NCBI RefSeq assembly: GCF_041821025.1
Contig: NZ_JBGUAY010000001.1
Coordinates: 62,001-126,000 of the forward strand
Direction: 5' to 3'
DNA: 64,000 nucleotides
Origin: Egicoccus sp. AB-alg6-2
GTDB taxonomy: Bacteria > Actinomycetota > Nitriliruptoria > Nitriliruptorales > Nitriliruptoraceae
The translations under genes and the position numbers were made by a program. Of the stretch, positions 33,312 through 46,623 are shown piece by piece (within the stretch, counting starts at the first letter, position 1; each line of letters begins with the position of its first letter). The notes under the pieces were generated by a model. It saw nothing but the letters and a program-made list of their open reading frames with translations. It was not told the DNA's origin and did not search any database.

Positions 33312-35240
33312 TCAGGCGCGCAAGGTATCCCGTCGGGCGTGCGCGTCCGGGCCCGTCGTCGTGGGTGCCGGCGCCGGGGCCGCGAGGCCGAGGCGCACGA
33401 ACAGCAGCGGCGCGAGACCACCGACCCAGGCCCCGACGAGGAGGTAGCGCAGGTAGCGCAGGACGAGTGCCACGACGTCGCCGCCGTCCGGGAAGAGTGC
33501 GCCGAGTCCCTGCCACAGCACGACCACGCCGACCAGGCCGACGGCGACGCGTCCGGCTCGCCGGCCCAGCGGTCCCCCGCTGTCGAAGCCGCCGCGGGGC
33601 AGCAGCAGGGCGAGCCCGATGGCGAGTCCCGCGAGGGTGGCCGCCGGGGTCACGACGTCGGCGAACCCGCTCGCCTCGGCCGGGTCGAGCAGGCCCGGCC
33701 AACCCGGGTCGATGCCGCGCAGCCGACCCGAGAGCAGCCCGCCGACCAGGATGAGCGTCCAGGACGCGACCACGGCCGCCATGACCCATTCGACGGGGCC
33801 ACGGGCGGCCGCCCATCGGCGCACGCGGGGTTCGAGCAGCAGGAACAGCACGAGCAGGATCGCGCCGACCGCCCAGCCCACCAGGATGTCCTCGACGAAG
33901 TGCGCGCCCAGGTGGATCCGCGACCAGCCGATGGCCAGGATCAGCCCCACCAGCGCGACCCGGACCCACCAGCGTCGCAGACGCACCGCCAGCAGGCCCC
34001 ACACGGCGGCGCCGTTCTGGGCGTGTCCGGACGGGATGCCATAGGTGGCTTCCGGCACCCGCTCCAGCGACGGGTCCAGGAACGCCGGCCGGGGCGTGAC
34101 GGCCACCAACTTCCCGATCGAGTTGATGCTGGCGGTCGCGAGCAGCATCACGCCGAGGCGGACGCCGAGGCGGCGGCTCACGGCCCAGTACAGCAACGGG
34201 AAGGCGAGCAGGTAGAACTCCTCGTCGCCGAGGAAGGTGACCGCGTGCAACACCGTGGTCCGCCAGCCCGGCCCGGCCTGCAGGTCCGCCGCACGCTGCA
34301 GCTGGACGCCGTACCCCCCGGGATCGGCCGCCTCGGCCAGCGCTCGCTCCTCGAGCACCTGCACGAGCCGGTCGGGGAAGTCGGTCATGATGCCGTGCAC
34401 GCCCGCGTCGAGGAGGCGGTGCATCTGTTCGGGCTCGTTGACCGTCCAGACCTGTACGTCCACGCCCAGGCGTTCCGCCGCACGCACGAAGCGGGGCGTG
34501 ACGACGCGCCGGCCGTCGTGGAACTCGGGGACCTGGAACACCGCGCCGGGCGGCGTCCACCAGGGGTGCAGCCCGACGAGTTGGCGGACGTAGAAGCCGG
34601 TCGTCTCGCCCTCGGGCATGTTGGTGGGCACGTCGGGCAGGGCGGCCCGGACCGGTTCGAGGTAGTCGGTCGAGAAGCTCGCGACCGTGACGCTGCCGTC
34701 GTCGCGACCGTACGCGCGCAGCAGGTCGATCACCGGTTCGGCGATCGCGACCGGTGACTCCGTCTTGAGCTCCACGACCAGGTGCGTGTCGGGATAGCGG
34801 TCGAGCACCTCACGCAGCGTCGGGATCCGGACACCGGCACCGCGGAACGGATACGCGCCGTCGGCGTCCTCGAAGTACCACCCGGCGTCGAGTGCCCGCA
34901 GCTCCGCCAGGGTCAGGTCGACGACCGCGCCGGTGGCACCGGTGGTCCGGTCGACGGTGCCGTCGTGGATGACGACCACCTCGGCGTCGGCGGTGAGCTG
35001 CAGGTCCATCTCCAGGACGTGCGCGCCCTGCTCGAGCGCGACGTCGAACGCGACCAGCGTGTTGGTGGGCGCGTGCCCCTGGGCGCCGGAGTGGGCGATG
35101 ACGCTGACGTCGTTGGCGGCGAAGTCCGGGACGCGGTCCCGGGGCGGGCCCTGCAGGGCCAGCGCGACGAGTCCGCACAGCAGGAGCACGCCGACGATGC
35201 CGAGCCGTCGACGACTGCGCTGCCCCAGGGTCCCCTCCAC
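33312..35240 (-). CDS. GDPD-PAP2 fusion membrane protein
   Basis: One 642-residue chain joins two lipid-headgroup hydrolase folds. After a membrane anchor (12-30), residues 43-300 form a glycerophosphodiester phosphodiesterase barrel with His50, EMD (77-79), His92-Asp93 and VELKTE. The classic HRG and PENT motifs read HSG and PTNT, so one metal-binding Glu is missing. From about 330 a PAP2/type-2 phosphatidic acid phosphatase follows with Lys377-x6-RP, PSGH (403-406) and SR-x5-H (440-447), then more helices. It may process phospholipids or teichoic-acid-like polymers outside the membrane. GTG 35240 follows AGGG. Confidence 0.87.
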   Translation of the reverse strand: MEGTLGQRSRRRLGIVGVLLLCGLVALALQGPPRDRVPDFAANDVSVIAHSGAQGHAPTNTLVAFDVALEQGAHVLEMDLQLTADAEVVVIHDGTVDRTTGATGAVVDLTLAELRALDAGWYFEDADGAYPFRGAGVRIPTLREVLDRYPDTHLVVELKTESPVAIAEPVIDLLRAYGRDDGSVTVASFSTDYLEPVRAALPDVPTNMPEGETTGFYVRQLVGLHPWWTPPGAVFQVPEFHDGRRVVTPRFVRAAERLGVDVQVWTVNEPEQMHRLLDAGVHGIMTDFPDRLVQVLEERALAEAADPGGYGVQLQRAADLQAGPGWRTTVLHAVTFLGDEEFYLLAFPLLYWAVSRRLGVRLGVMLLATASINSIGKLVAVTPRPAFLDPSLERVPEATYGIPSGHAQNGAAVWGLLAVRLRRWWVRVALVGLILAIGWSRIHLGAHFVEDILVGWAVGAILLVLFLLLEPRVRRWAAARGPVEWVMAAVVASWTLILVGGLLSGRLRGIDPGWPGLLDPAEASGFADVVTPAATLAGLAIGLALLLPRGGFDSGGPLGRRAGRVAVGLVGVVVLWQGLGALFPDGGDVVALVLRYLRYLLVGAWVGGLAPLLFVRLGLAAPAPAPTTTGPDAHARRDTLRA

Positions 35241-35401
35241 GCCGGGAACCCTAGCGGCGAGGACCGCGCGGATCGGGCGAGGACAGCGCGTTGCGCCGCG
35301 TTGCCGTCGCCGCCGATTAGGGTGTCTGGTGTACCGACGGCCACTGTCCGGCCTCGGGCTCCGCACCACTCGGCATCAGGTCGGCACCAGGAGAGCGCGC
35401 C

Positions 35402-36726
35402 GTGAGCGAGGACGTCCGCACCACCGAGGCCCCGGGCCGCGCCCCGTCGCCTCTCGACCGCTTCTTCAAGCTGCGCGAGCACGGCACCGACGTGCGGACC
35501 GAGGTCATCGCCGGGCTCACGACGTTCCTGGCGATGGCGTACATCGTCTTCGTCAACCCGCTGATCCTCGGCGACGCGGGCATGGACGTCGGCGCGGTCT
35601 TCGTCGCCACCTGCCTGGCGGCCGCGCTGGGCACGCTGGTCATGGGCCTGTACGCGAACTTTCCGATCGCGCAGGCGCCGGGCATGGGTCTCAACGCATT
35701 CTTCGCCTACACCGTCGTGCTGGGCCTCGGCGTGCCGTGGGAGACGGCGTTGGCCGGCACCTTCGTGTCCGGCGCGATCTTCTTCGTGCTCACGCTCACC
35801 GGGGCGCGCGAGGCGGTCATCAACGCGATCCCGTTGCAACTGAAGCTGGCCGTCGGCGCCGGCATCGGTCTGTTCATCGCGTTCATCGGACTCAAGAACG
35901 CCGGCATCGTGGTGCCGAGCGAGGCCACGACCGTCGCGCTGGGCGACCTCGGGTCCTCCACCACCCTGCTGGCCATCTTCGGGATCCTGGTCACCGCCCT
36001 GTTCCTGATGCGCGGCCTCCGTGGCGCGATCTTCTACGGCATCGCGGCGACGGCCGTCGTCGGCGTGGTCTTCGGCGTGACCGAGTTCGGCGGCGTGGTC
36101 TCCAGCGTGCCCAGTGTCGGCCCGACGTTGGGTGCCGCCTTCGGCGCCTTCGGTGAACTGCTCACCGTCCAGATGCTGGTCGTGGTCTTCACGATGCTGT
36201 TCGTCGACTTCTTCGACACCGCCGGCACCCTGATCGCGGTCACCAACCAGGCCGGCCTGCTCAACGCCGACGGCACGCTGCCCAACGGCAACCGCGCGTT
36301 GGTGTCGGACTCGGTCGCCACCATGGGTGGTGCAGCCCTCGGCACCTCGACGACCACGTCGTACATCGAGTCCTCCGCCGGTGTGGGCGCGGGCGGACGC
36401 ACGGGCCTGACCGCGGTCACGACGGCCGGCTTCTTCCTGCTCGCGTTGTTCTTCTCGCCGTTGCTGTTGATCATCAGCGCCGAGGTGACCGCGGCCGCGC
36501 TCATCCTGGTCGGGGTGATGATGGCGCGTGGGCTGGGACAGATCGAGTGGGACCGGATGGAGTACGCCATCCCGGCCTTCGTGACGGTGCTGGCGATGCC
36601 ACTGACCTACTCGATCGCGACCGGCATCGCGCTCGGCCTGCTGCTGTTCCCGCTGATGATGCTGTTCAAGGGCCGCGTGCGCGAGGTCCACCCGATCATG
36701 TGGGTGCTGCTGGTGGTCTTCGCCGG

Positions 36727-36751
<25 letters not shown>
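35402..36751 (+). CDS. NCS2-family purine permease (AzgA/PbuG type)
   Basis: Proton-linked uptake of adenine, guanine or hypoxanthine. The 449-residue protein begins with FFKLREHGTDVRTEVIAGLTTFLAMAYI, has GMGLNAFFAYTV and the TSPxIxxxE-equivalent GTSTTTSYIESSAG, all diagnostic of the AzgA subfamily. GTG 35402 lies after CAGGAGAG. A TAGGGT box at about 35319-35324 may be its -10. The last 25 bases overlap the end of clpB on the other strand. No purine riboswitch is recognisable upstream. Confidence 0.93.
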
Positions 36752-39339
<2,588 letters not shown>

Positions 39340-39488
39340 GTCACCTCACCTCCTGGGCCAGTGTCGGGGCGGAGTACGGGCCAACGTACGCACGACGCCC
39401 GTCGATCGCGACGGTCCTGCGGGCAGGCGGCGCGGAGAACCTGCGCCGGCCGAACGCAGGGCTTCCTCGTCGCCGACCGGGCACGGTC

Positions 39489-39965
39489 TCACGCGTCGTC
39501 GCGGGTCACGATCGGCCAGTGCGTGGCGAGCACGTGCTCGTAGACGATCGCCGTCTCCAGGCGCGCGACCTCCGGGCGGGTCGTGAAAGCGTCCAGGGCC
39601 AGGTCGCGGAGATGGTCGCTGTCCCGCACGCCGACCCGGACGAGGAAGTCCATGGCGCCGGTCACGTGGGCCACCGCCAGGGTCTCCGGCAGCGAGAGCG
39701 CATGCGCACGGAACGACGCCAGCGATGCACGGGAGTGCTGCCGCAGCTGCACCTGGATCAACGCCTGCAGCCCGATCCCGACCGAGGCGGGATCGAGCGC
39801 GGCGAGATGTCCGGTGATCACGCCGGCGCGTTGCAGCCGCCGCACCCGGTCGTGAGCCGCCGACGGCGACAGACCGCTGGCCGCCGCCAACTCCTTGACC
39901 GTCGCGCGCGCGTCCGCCTGCAGGGCGTGCAGCAACACCCGATCTGTCCGGTCCAACGGGTACAT
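39489..39965 (-). CDS. Lrp/AsnC-family regulator
   Basis: 158 residues: an N-terminal helix-turn-helix (LDRTDRVLLHALQADARATVKELAAASGLSPSAAHDRV) and a C-terminal RAM/AsnC ligand domain (VTGAMDFLVRVGVRDSDHLRDLALD). It is divergent from the PLP-dependent sulfur amino-acid enzyme, 88 bases apart, and likely controls it in response to an amino acid. A TTCCGGAA palindrome (39976-39983) lies 10 bases before its start and may be part of the operator. Confidence 0.9.
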   Translation of the reverse strand: MYPLDRTDRVLLHALQADARATVKELAAASGLSPSAAHDRVRRLQRAGVITGHLAALDPASVGIGLQALIQVQLRQHSRASLASFRAHALSLPETLAVAHVTGAMDFLVRVGVRDSDHLRDLALDAFTTRPEVARLETAIVYEHVLATHWPIVTRDDA

Positions 39966-40053
39966 CGAGGCCTCATTCCGGAAGATGTCCGATGGACGGC
40001 GAACCTAGCCGGTGAGAGGATGCCGAGGATTGTTTCCCAGGGGAGGATCTCCG

Positions 40054-41229
40054 GTGTCGGCTGGCATGAGCACGACCGCCGTCCATGCGGGGCGGGAGCA
40101 GTTCCGAGCGCTCGGGGTGCACACGCCGCCGCTCGACCGTTCCACCACCTACCCGCTGACGAGCCTGGACGCCGGCACGGCGAGCCTCGACGCCATGGCG
40201 GCCGGTGGACGGCCCGAGGGGTCGCCGGTCTACGCACGCCTGCACAATCCGACGGTCGCCCGGTGGGAAGCCGGCATCGCGCAACTCGAGCAGGCCGACG
40301 AGGCGGTGGCCTTCGGATCCGGGATGGCGGCGATGACCGCGGTGCTGCTGGCGGCGGGCGCCGTCGGCCGTCACGTCGTCGCGGTGCGGCCGCTGTACGG
40401 CTGCACCGATCACCTGCTCGGCAGTGACCTCCTGGGCTGCCAGGTCACCTGGGCCTCGCCGGACGGGGTGGCCGACGCGATCCGCGACGACACCGCGCTG
40501 GTGGTCGCCGAGACACCGGCGAACCCGACCCTGCGACTGATCGACCTGGACGCGCTGGTCGCCGCCGCCGGCGACGTTCCGGTCGTGGTCGACAACACCT
40601 TCGCCACCCCGATCCTGCAACGTCCGCTGCTCCATGGCGTCGCCTGGTCGTTGCACAGCGCGACGAAGGCCCTGTCCGGACACGGCGACGTCATGGCGGG
40701 CGTCGTGGCGACCAGCGGCGAGCGCGCGGCGGCCCTGCGGCAGGTCCGGATCCTGACCGGCGGGCTGCTGGACCCCCAGGCGGCCTACCTGCTGCACCGC
40801 AGCCTGCCGACGCTGCCCCTGCGGGTCCGTGCCGCCCAGGCCAATGCCATGGAGCTGGCCCGGCGGCTGCACGCACACCCTGCCGTGTCCGCCGTGCACT
40901 ACCCCGGACTGCCGGGCAGCGACCCGTCGGGGCTCGTCGGACGCCAGATGGACGGGCCCGGCGGCATCCTCGCCTTCGAGCTCGTCGGCGGCCACGACGC
41001 CGCGGCCGGGGTCATGAAGTCGGTCGAGCTCATCACGCCGGCCGTGAGCCTGGGCTCGACCGACACGCTTCTCCAGCACCCGGCCGGACTCACGCACCGC
41101 ATCGTCGGCGACGAGGGGCGCGCCGCCGGCGGGATCACCCCGGGCATGCTGCGACTGTCGGCCGGCATCGAGGACGTCGAGGACCTCTGGGCCGACCTGG
41201 CCGCGGCCCTCGAGCTGACGGCGGGCTAG
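40054..41229 (+). CDS. Cys/Met-metabolism PLP enzyme (gamma-lyase/synthase family)
   Basis: A trans-sulfuration-family enzyme such as methionine gamma-lyase, cystathionine gamma-synthase or gamma-lyase. The 391-residue protein has YARLHNPT (60-67), GSGMAA (89-94), Tyr115, Asp180 (VVVDNTFATP) and the PLP lysine Lys205 in SATKALSGHGD. GTG 40054 is chosen for its GGAGG 7 bases upstream; ATG 40066 would leave that site too distant. The divergent Lrp regulator suggests a catabolic role. The substrate cannot be settled from sequence. Confidence 0.87.
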   Translation: MSAGMSTTAVHAGREQFRALGVHTPPLDRSTTYPLTSLDAGTASLDAMAAGGRPEGSPVYARLHNPTVARWEAGIAQLEQADEAVAFGSGMAAMTAVLLAAGAVGRHVVAVRPLYGCTDHLLGSDLLGCQVTWASPDGVADAIRDDTALVVAETPANPTLRLIDLDALVAAAGDVPVVVDNTFATPILQRPLLHGVAWSLHSATKALSGHGDVMAGVVATSGERAAALRQVRILTGGLLDPQAAYLLHRSLPTLPLRVRAAQANAMELARRLHAHPAVSAVHYPGLPGSDPSGLVGRQMDGPGGILAFELVGGHDAAAGVMKSVELITPAVSLGSTDTLLQHPAGLTHRIVGDEGRAAGGITPGMLRLSAGIEDVEDLWADLAAALELTAG

Positions 41230-41235
41230 CCACCC

Positions 41236-41850
41236 TCAGCCCTCGGCGACATGCCGGTCGGGCGGCGGGATCGGCGTCGCCCGCTGAGCGGGCGGGTGGC
41301 TGCCGGCCGGCCGCTGCCCCGTCCGTCGGCGCAGCTGGTGCACCTCGACGTCGCGGGTCGGCGCCTTGATGATCTCGAAGCGGTCACCGGCGGGACGCTG
41401 GTCGACCCGTGCCGCGAGGACGCGCACCATCTCCTCGAGTTCACCGATCCGGCGGCGCGCCCCCTCGAGCTTCTCGCCCAGTTCGAGCACGACCCGGACG
41501 CCGGCGAGGTTGAGTCCCTCGTCCTGGGTCAGCGTGCGGATGAAGCGCAGCCGCTCGACGTCGCGGCGCGAGTAGCGACGCGTCCCGCCCTCGGTCCTGG
41601 CCGGGTGCAGCAGCCCCTCGCGCTCGTAGGCCCGCAGCGTCTGCGGGTGGAGATCGGCGAGTTCGGCCGCCACGGAGATCACGTACAGCGGCGCGTCGTC
41701 GTCGTCGGTCTGCCGGAAGCGGTCGGCGGGCTCGGCGGGCTCGTCCCGGCGCTGTGACCACGACCAGTTGGGAGCGGCGTGCGGCTCCAGGAAGCGCTGC
41801 GGCTCGGCGCCCGCGGTGGGCGCCTGCTCGTCGGTCGGGGCTGCAGCCAC
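41236..41850 (-). CDS. hspR: HspR heat-shock repressor (MerR family)
   Basis: Represses the dnaK operon by binding HAIR boxes, using DnaK as co-repressor in actinobacteria. The helix-turn-helix region (about 54-120) reads [39 protein letters not shown], the hallmark of HspR. At 204 residues it is longer than typical (about 140-150), with an acidic N-terminal 50 residues and a Pro-rich tail. It begins 10 bases after dnaJ and is the last gene of the operon, the classic actinobacterial position. Confidence 0.95.
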   Translation of the reverse strand: MAAAPTDEQAPTAGAEPQRFLEPHAAPNWSWSQRRDEPAEPADRFRQTDDDDAPLYVISVAAELADLHPQTLRAYEREGLLHPARTEGGTRRYSRRDVERLRFIRTLTQDEGLNLAGVRVVLELGEKLEGARRRIGELEEMVRVLAARVDQRPAGDRFEIIKAPTRDVEVHQLRRRTGQRPAGSHPPAQRATPIPPPDRHVAEG

Positions 41851-41860
41851 GATGATCTCC

Positions 41861-43021
41861 TCAGCTGCCGACGTCGGAGCCGAACAGGAGTCGCTCCCGC
41901 TCGATCGGCGTCTGGTCGAGCTCGCCCAGCTCCTGCAACAGCCGCTTCTGGTCGCGGCCGACCTTGCCCGGGACGTGCACCTTGACGGTCACGAGCAGGT
42001 CGCCGTGACCACCTCCCCGGCTGGGCGCGCCCTCGCCGCGGATGCGGAAGGTGCGACCGCTGGAGGTGCCGGCCGGCACCTTGATGGTGCGCGCGTGGCC
42101 GCTGGGAGTGGGAACGGTGACCTTGGTACCGAGCACGGCCTCGCTGAAGCTGATCGGCACCTCGAGCGTCACGTCGTCGCCGCGGCGACCGAAGTGGGGG
42201 TGGGGCGCGACGTGGACGCTGACGAGGACGTCCCCCGACGGCCCGCCGCCGGATCCCGGGCCGCCACGACCGGGGACCCGGATCACGGCGCCGTCCTTGA
42301 CGCCGGCGGGTACCCGAACGTTGAGCTCACGGGGCTTGACGACGCGCCCACTGCCACCGCAGGTGCCGCAGGGGTTGGGGATCTGCTGGCCCCGCCCTCC
42401 GCAGGCCTGACAGGGCTGCGCGAACGAGAACGGTCCCTGGTCGATGGCGATCTGGCCGCGACCGCCGCAGACCCCACACGTCACGGGAACGGTGCCCGGT
42501 GCCGCGCCATTGCCCTTGCACGTCTCGCAGGCGCCGTCGCCGGTGACGCGCAGCGTCGTGCGCACGCCCGCGAGCGCGTCCTCGAAGGTCAGGTGCACGT
42601 CGGCGCGCAGGTCGGCGCCTTTGCGGGACTGGGTCCGGCGGCCGGCGAACGGCGAGCCGGTGAACCCGGCGGTCGGGCCGGCCTGGCCGCGGCCGTTGCC
42701 GAACATCTGCGACAGCAGGTCGCCGAGGTCACCACCGTCGAAGCCGAACCCGCCGGGCGCACCTCCGCCACCGAACCCGGTGGCGCCGAGGCGCCGGATC
42801 TCGTCGTACTCGCGCCGACGGCTGTGGTCGCCGAGAACCGAGTACGCCTCGCCGACCTCCTTGAACCGTCGCTCGGCCTGACCGTCGTCGGGGTTGGCGT
42901 CGGGATGGTTCTCGCGCGCGAGGCGGCGGTACGCCTTCTTGATCTCGTCGGCCGAGGCGTCCTGCGCGACGCCGAGGACGTCGTAGTAGTTCTTCTCGAG
43001 CCATTCACGCTGTGGTGCCAC
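41861..43021 (-). CDS. dnaJ: DnaJ co-chaperone
   Basis: Stimulates DnaK ATPase and delivers substrates. The J-domain has His39-Pro40-Asp41. A Gly/Phe-rich stretch follows, then four zinc-finger repeats CxxCxGxG ([32 protein letters not shown]), and the substrate-binding C-terminal domains. The length is 386 residues from GTG 43021, which has AGGAGG 8 bases upstream. The GTG at 43030 sits on top of that ribosome site and is not credible. Confidence 0.96.
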   Translation of the reverse strand: MAPQREWLEKNYYDVLGVAQDASADEIKKAYRRLARENHPDANPDDGQAERRFKEVGEAYSVLGDHSRRREYDEIRRLGATGFGGGGAPGGFGFDGGDLGDLLSQMFGNGRGQAGPTAGFTGSPFAGRRTQSRKGADLRADVHLTFEDALAGVRTTLRVTGDGACETCKGNGAAPGTVPVTCGVCGGRGQIAIDQGPFSFAQPCQACGGRGQQIPNPCGTCGGSGRVVKPRELNVRVPAGVKDGAVIRVPGRGGPGSGGGPSGDVLVSVHVAPHPHFGRRGDDVTLEVPISFSEAVLGTKVTVPTPSGHARTIKVPAGTSSGRTFRIRGEGAPSRGGGHGDLLVTVKVHVPGKVGRDQKRLLQELGELDQTPIERERLLFGSDVGS

Positions 43022-43054
43022 GCGGTTCACCTCCTCCGGGGATCGGTCCGGCTC

Positions 43055-43684
43055 CTACTGTTCGACGACCACCATGGCCGGGCGCAGCACCCGGTCGCCG
43101 AGGCGGTAGCCGGGGCGGAACACCTGCGCGACCACGGGGTGGTCGGACGCTTCCTCGGCGGCCTGCTGGCTCACCGCTTCGTGGTGGTTCGGATCGAACG
43201 CCACGCCGGTCTCGTCGAGCCGCTCGAGCCCCATCCCCTGCAGGGTCCTGACCAGCTTGTCGGCCACCAGCGTGACGCCCTTGGCCAGGCTGTCGTCGGT
43301 GGACTGCTCGGCGGCCTCCAGCGTGCGGTCGAGGTCGTCGAGCACCTCGAGCAGCGCGCCGGCGACGTCGGCGCGCCCGACGTCGCGCTGTCCCGCGGAC
43401 TCGCGTGCGGTGCGCTTGCGGAAGTTCTCGAACTCTGCGCGGGCACGCCTGAGGTCGTCGAGGTACTCGTCGCGCTGGGCCTGCACCGCCTGCAGTTCGG
43501 CCCGGAGGTCGTCCGCCGACCGGGGGTCTTCGGGCTCGGCGTCGCTGGTGGCATCCTCGTCGACCGGGGCCTCGGCACCGGCCTCGGTGCCGCCGTCAGC
43601 CGTGGCATCGCTGACGTCCTGCAGCGCGGTCGGCTCGGCCTGGTCGGTCTCGTCCATCGGGATCGGGTCACCGGCGTCGGTCAC
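43055..43684 (-). CDS. grpE: GrpE nucleotide exchange factor
   Basis: Releases ADP from DnaK. The 209 residues have an acidic, disordered 55-residue N-terminus and a coiled coil (LRAELQAVQAQRDEYLDDLRRARAEFENFRKRT). The beta domain holds HHEAVSQ and ends in the family signature PGYRLGDRVLRPAMVVV. GTG 43684 has AGGAG 7 bases upstream. It lies between hsp20 and dnaJ in the operon. Confidence 0.96.
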   Translation of the reverse strand: MTDAGDPIPMDETDQAEPTALQDVSDATADGGTEAGAEAPVDEDATSDAEPEDPRSADDLRAELQAVQAQRDEYLDDLRRARAEFENFRKRTARESAGQRDVGRADVAGALLEVLDDLDRTLEAAEQSTDDSLAKGVTLVADKLVRTLQGMGLERLDETGVAFDPNHHEAVSQQAAEEASDHPVVAQVFRPGYRLGDRVLRPAMVVVEQ

Positions 43685-43756
43685 GAAGTGCTCCTGGCGG
43701 AAGAATCGGGTGATGGTGGGAGGGGCGGCGCACCTGGCGCCGCCCCGTCGTGTTCC

Positions 43757-44197
43757 TCAGCTGGCCTTGACCGTGATCCGGCGCGGCTTGGCCTCCTCGG
43801 CCTTGGGTACCGTGATGGTCAACAGGCCGTCGCGATAGGTCGCCGAGACCTTGTCTCCGTCGACCCGGTCGGGGAGTCGGACCGCGCGGTGGAAGCGCCC
43901 GAAGTGGCGTTCGATGCGCCGGAAGCCGTCAGCGGCCTTCTCGTCGTAGAAGCGGCGCTCACCGGCGATGGTCAGCACGTTCTCCTCGAGCGACACCTCG
44001 ACGTCGTCGGCGGTGACGCCGGGCAGCTCGACGTGCAGCGTGAAGACGTCCTCGGTCTCCTCGACGTCGAGTGCCGGGCTGAACGCACCGGCGGTCGCGG
44101 TGCCCGACCCGAACGCCTCGCGGAACATGCGCTCGACCTCGTCGTGGAGCGACGCGACGTCGCGGTGGGGTTCGTAGCGGCGGGACAGCGTGGTCAT
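43757..44197 (-). CDS. Small heat-shock protein (Hsp20/alpha-crystallin)
   Basis: A holdase chaperone of 146 residues. The alpha-crystallin domain (about 42-140) reads LDVEETEDVFTLHVELPGVTADDVEVSLEENVLTIAGER. The C-terminal part carries GLLTITVPKAEE, but no clear IxI tail follows. ATG 44197 is best placed after AGGAGG (5 bases); a GTG one codon earlier is too close. Its insertion between dnaK and grpE is unusual. The gap to dnaK is filled by the 44-base repeats. Confidence 0.93.
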   Translation of the reverse strand: MTTLSRRYEPHRDVASLHDEVERMFREAFGSGTATAGAFSPALDVEETEDVFTLHVELPGVTADDVEVSLEENVLTIAGERRFYDEKAADGFRRIERHFGRFHRAVRLPDRVDGDKVSATYRDGLLTITVPKAEEAKPRRITVKAS

Positions 44198-44244
44198 CAC
44201 GTCCTCCTCTCGGTTGGTGGGTGTGGTGCGGTGCAGCAGCCGGG

Positions 44245-44376
44245 GTCAGCCGGCCCGTTGGTCGCCCCGTGCTCGGGGCGCGGTCGGCGTCAGCCGGCCC
44301 GTTGTTCGCCCCGTGCTCGGGGCGCGGTCGGCGTCAGCCGGCCCGTTGGTCGCCCCGTGCTCGGGCGCGGTCGGCG

Positions 44377-44397
<21 letters not shown>
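44245..44397. repeat. 44-base tandem repeat copied from the 3' end of dnaK
   Basis: Units at 44245-44288, 44289-44332 and 44333-44375 (one base shorter) are followed by a partial fourth at 44376-44397 that is the end of dnaK itself, including its stop codon. Units 1 and 3 share TTGGTCG, whereas units 2 and 4 share TTGTTCG, so an 88-base dimer was probably duplicated. Units 1 and 2 hold the hairpin CGCCCCG-TGCT-CGGGGCG; unit 3 has a weakened stem. On the mRNA this puts stacked hairpins between dnaK and hsp20. Confidence 0.92.
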
Positions 44398-46227
<1,830 letters not shown>

Positions 46228-46292
46228 GTGGGGCCTCCTCGCAGCAGGGTCGTTTTCCGGCGCGGCGGGCGGTGGCCCGCGGTTCGGGCACA

Positions 46293-46320
46293 ACGGTACG
46301 CCAGCGATCCGGCTACGCAA
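46293..46320 (-). promoter_or_regulatory. Candidate dnaK promoter
   Basis: TTGCGT (46315-46320), 16-base spacer and TACCGT (46293-46298) on the minus strand, about 65 bases before the dnaK start. This resembles a housekeeping sigma promoter, as used for HspR-controlled operons. Confidence 0.45.
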
Positions 46321-46348
46321 CCCGTCCGCAGCTCAGCGAGGCAGGAAA

Positions 46349-46369
46349 TCTGAGTCGGTTCGACGCAGG
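46349..46369. promoter_or_regulatory. Degenerate HAIR-like (HspR) box
   Basis: TCTGAGT-N7-ACGCAGG matches 10 of 14 positions of the known HAIR consensus (CTTGAGT-N7-ACTCAAG). It lies just upstream of the -35 of the dnaK promoter candidate. The match is imperfect, so this is tentative. Confidence 0.3.
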
Positions 46370-46397
46370 CTTTCGACGGGCATGGCCGCGGCGACGC

Positions 46398-46568
46398 TCA
46401 GTGGTGCTCGTCGTGGCCGTCGACCCGCGGGTGGTACTGCCGACGCCAGGGCCGGGGCAGCGGGCGACCGCGGTAGTCCAGGCGTTCCCGGTCGGGCCAG
46501 AAGTCGATCATCAGCACCAGGGGCAGCAACGCGAGCACGATGAACCCGACGACCTGCCATGCCTCCAT
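46398..46568 (-). CDS. 56-residue single-pass membrane microprotein
   Basis: A very short gene with a good ribosome site (GGAGG, 7 bases) before ATG 46568. Residues 5-22 are one hydrophobic helix (VVGFIVLALLPLVLMIDF). The rest is basic and aromatic (RPWRRQYHPR), ending in HDEHH. The codon use is strongly GC3-biased like its neighbours. No family is recognised. It lies directly upstream of the dnaK promoter region on the same strand. Confidence 0.65.
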   Translation of the reverse strand: MEAWQVVGFIVLALLPLVLMIDFWPDRERLDYRGRPLPRPWRRQYHPRVDGHDEHH

Positions 46569-46623
46569 GTGCCCGCCTCCCGCTCGCGACGACGTCCGCG
46601 CAGCCTACGTCGCGGCGCGGTCG

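Noticed and set aside
35241-35401. Purine riboswitch before the NCS2 permease
   Set aside because: No conserved purine-aptamer loops are visible in the 160-base leader.
39340-39488. HAIR box before clpB
   Set aside because: No sequence near the consensus was found in the gap; only the ribosome site stands out.
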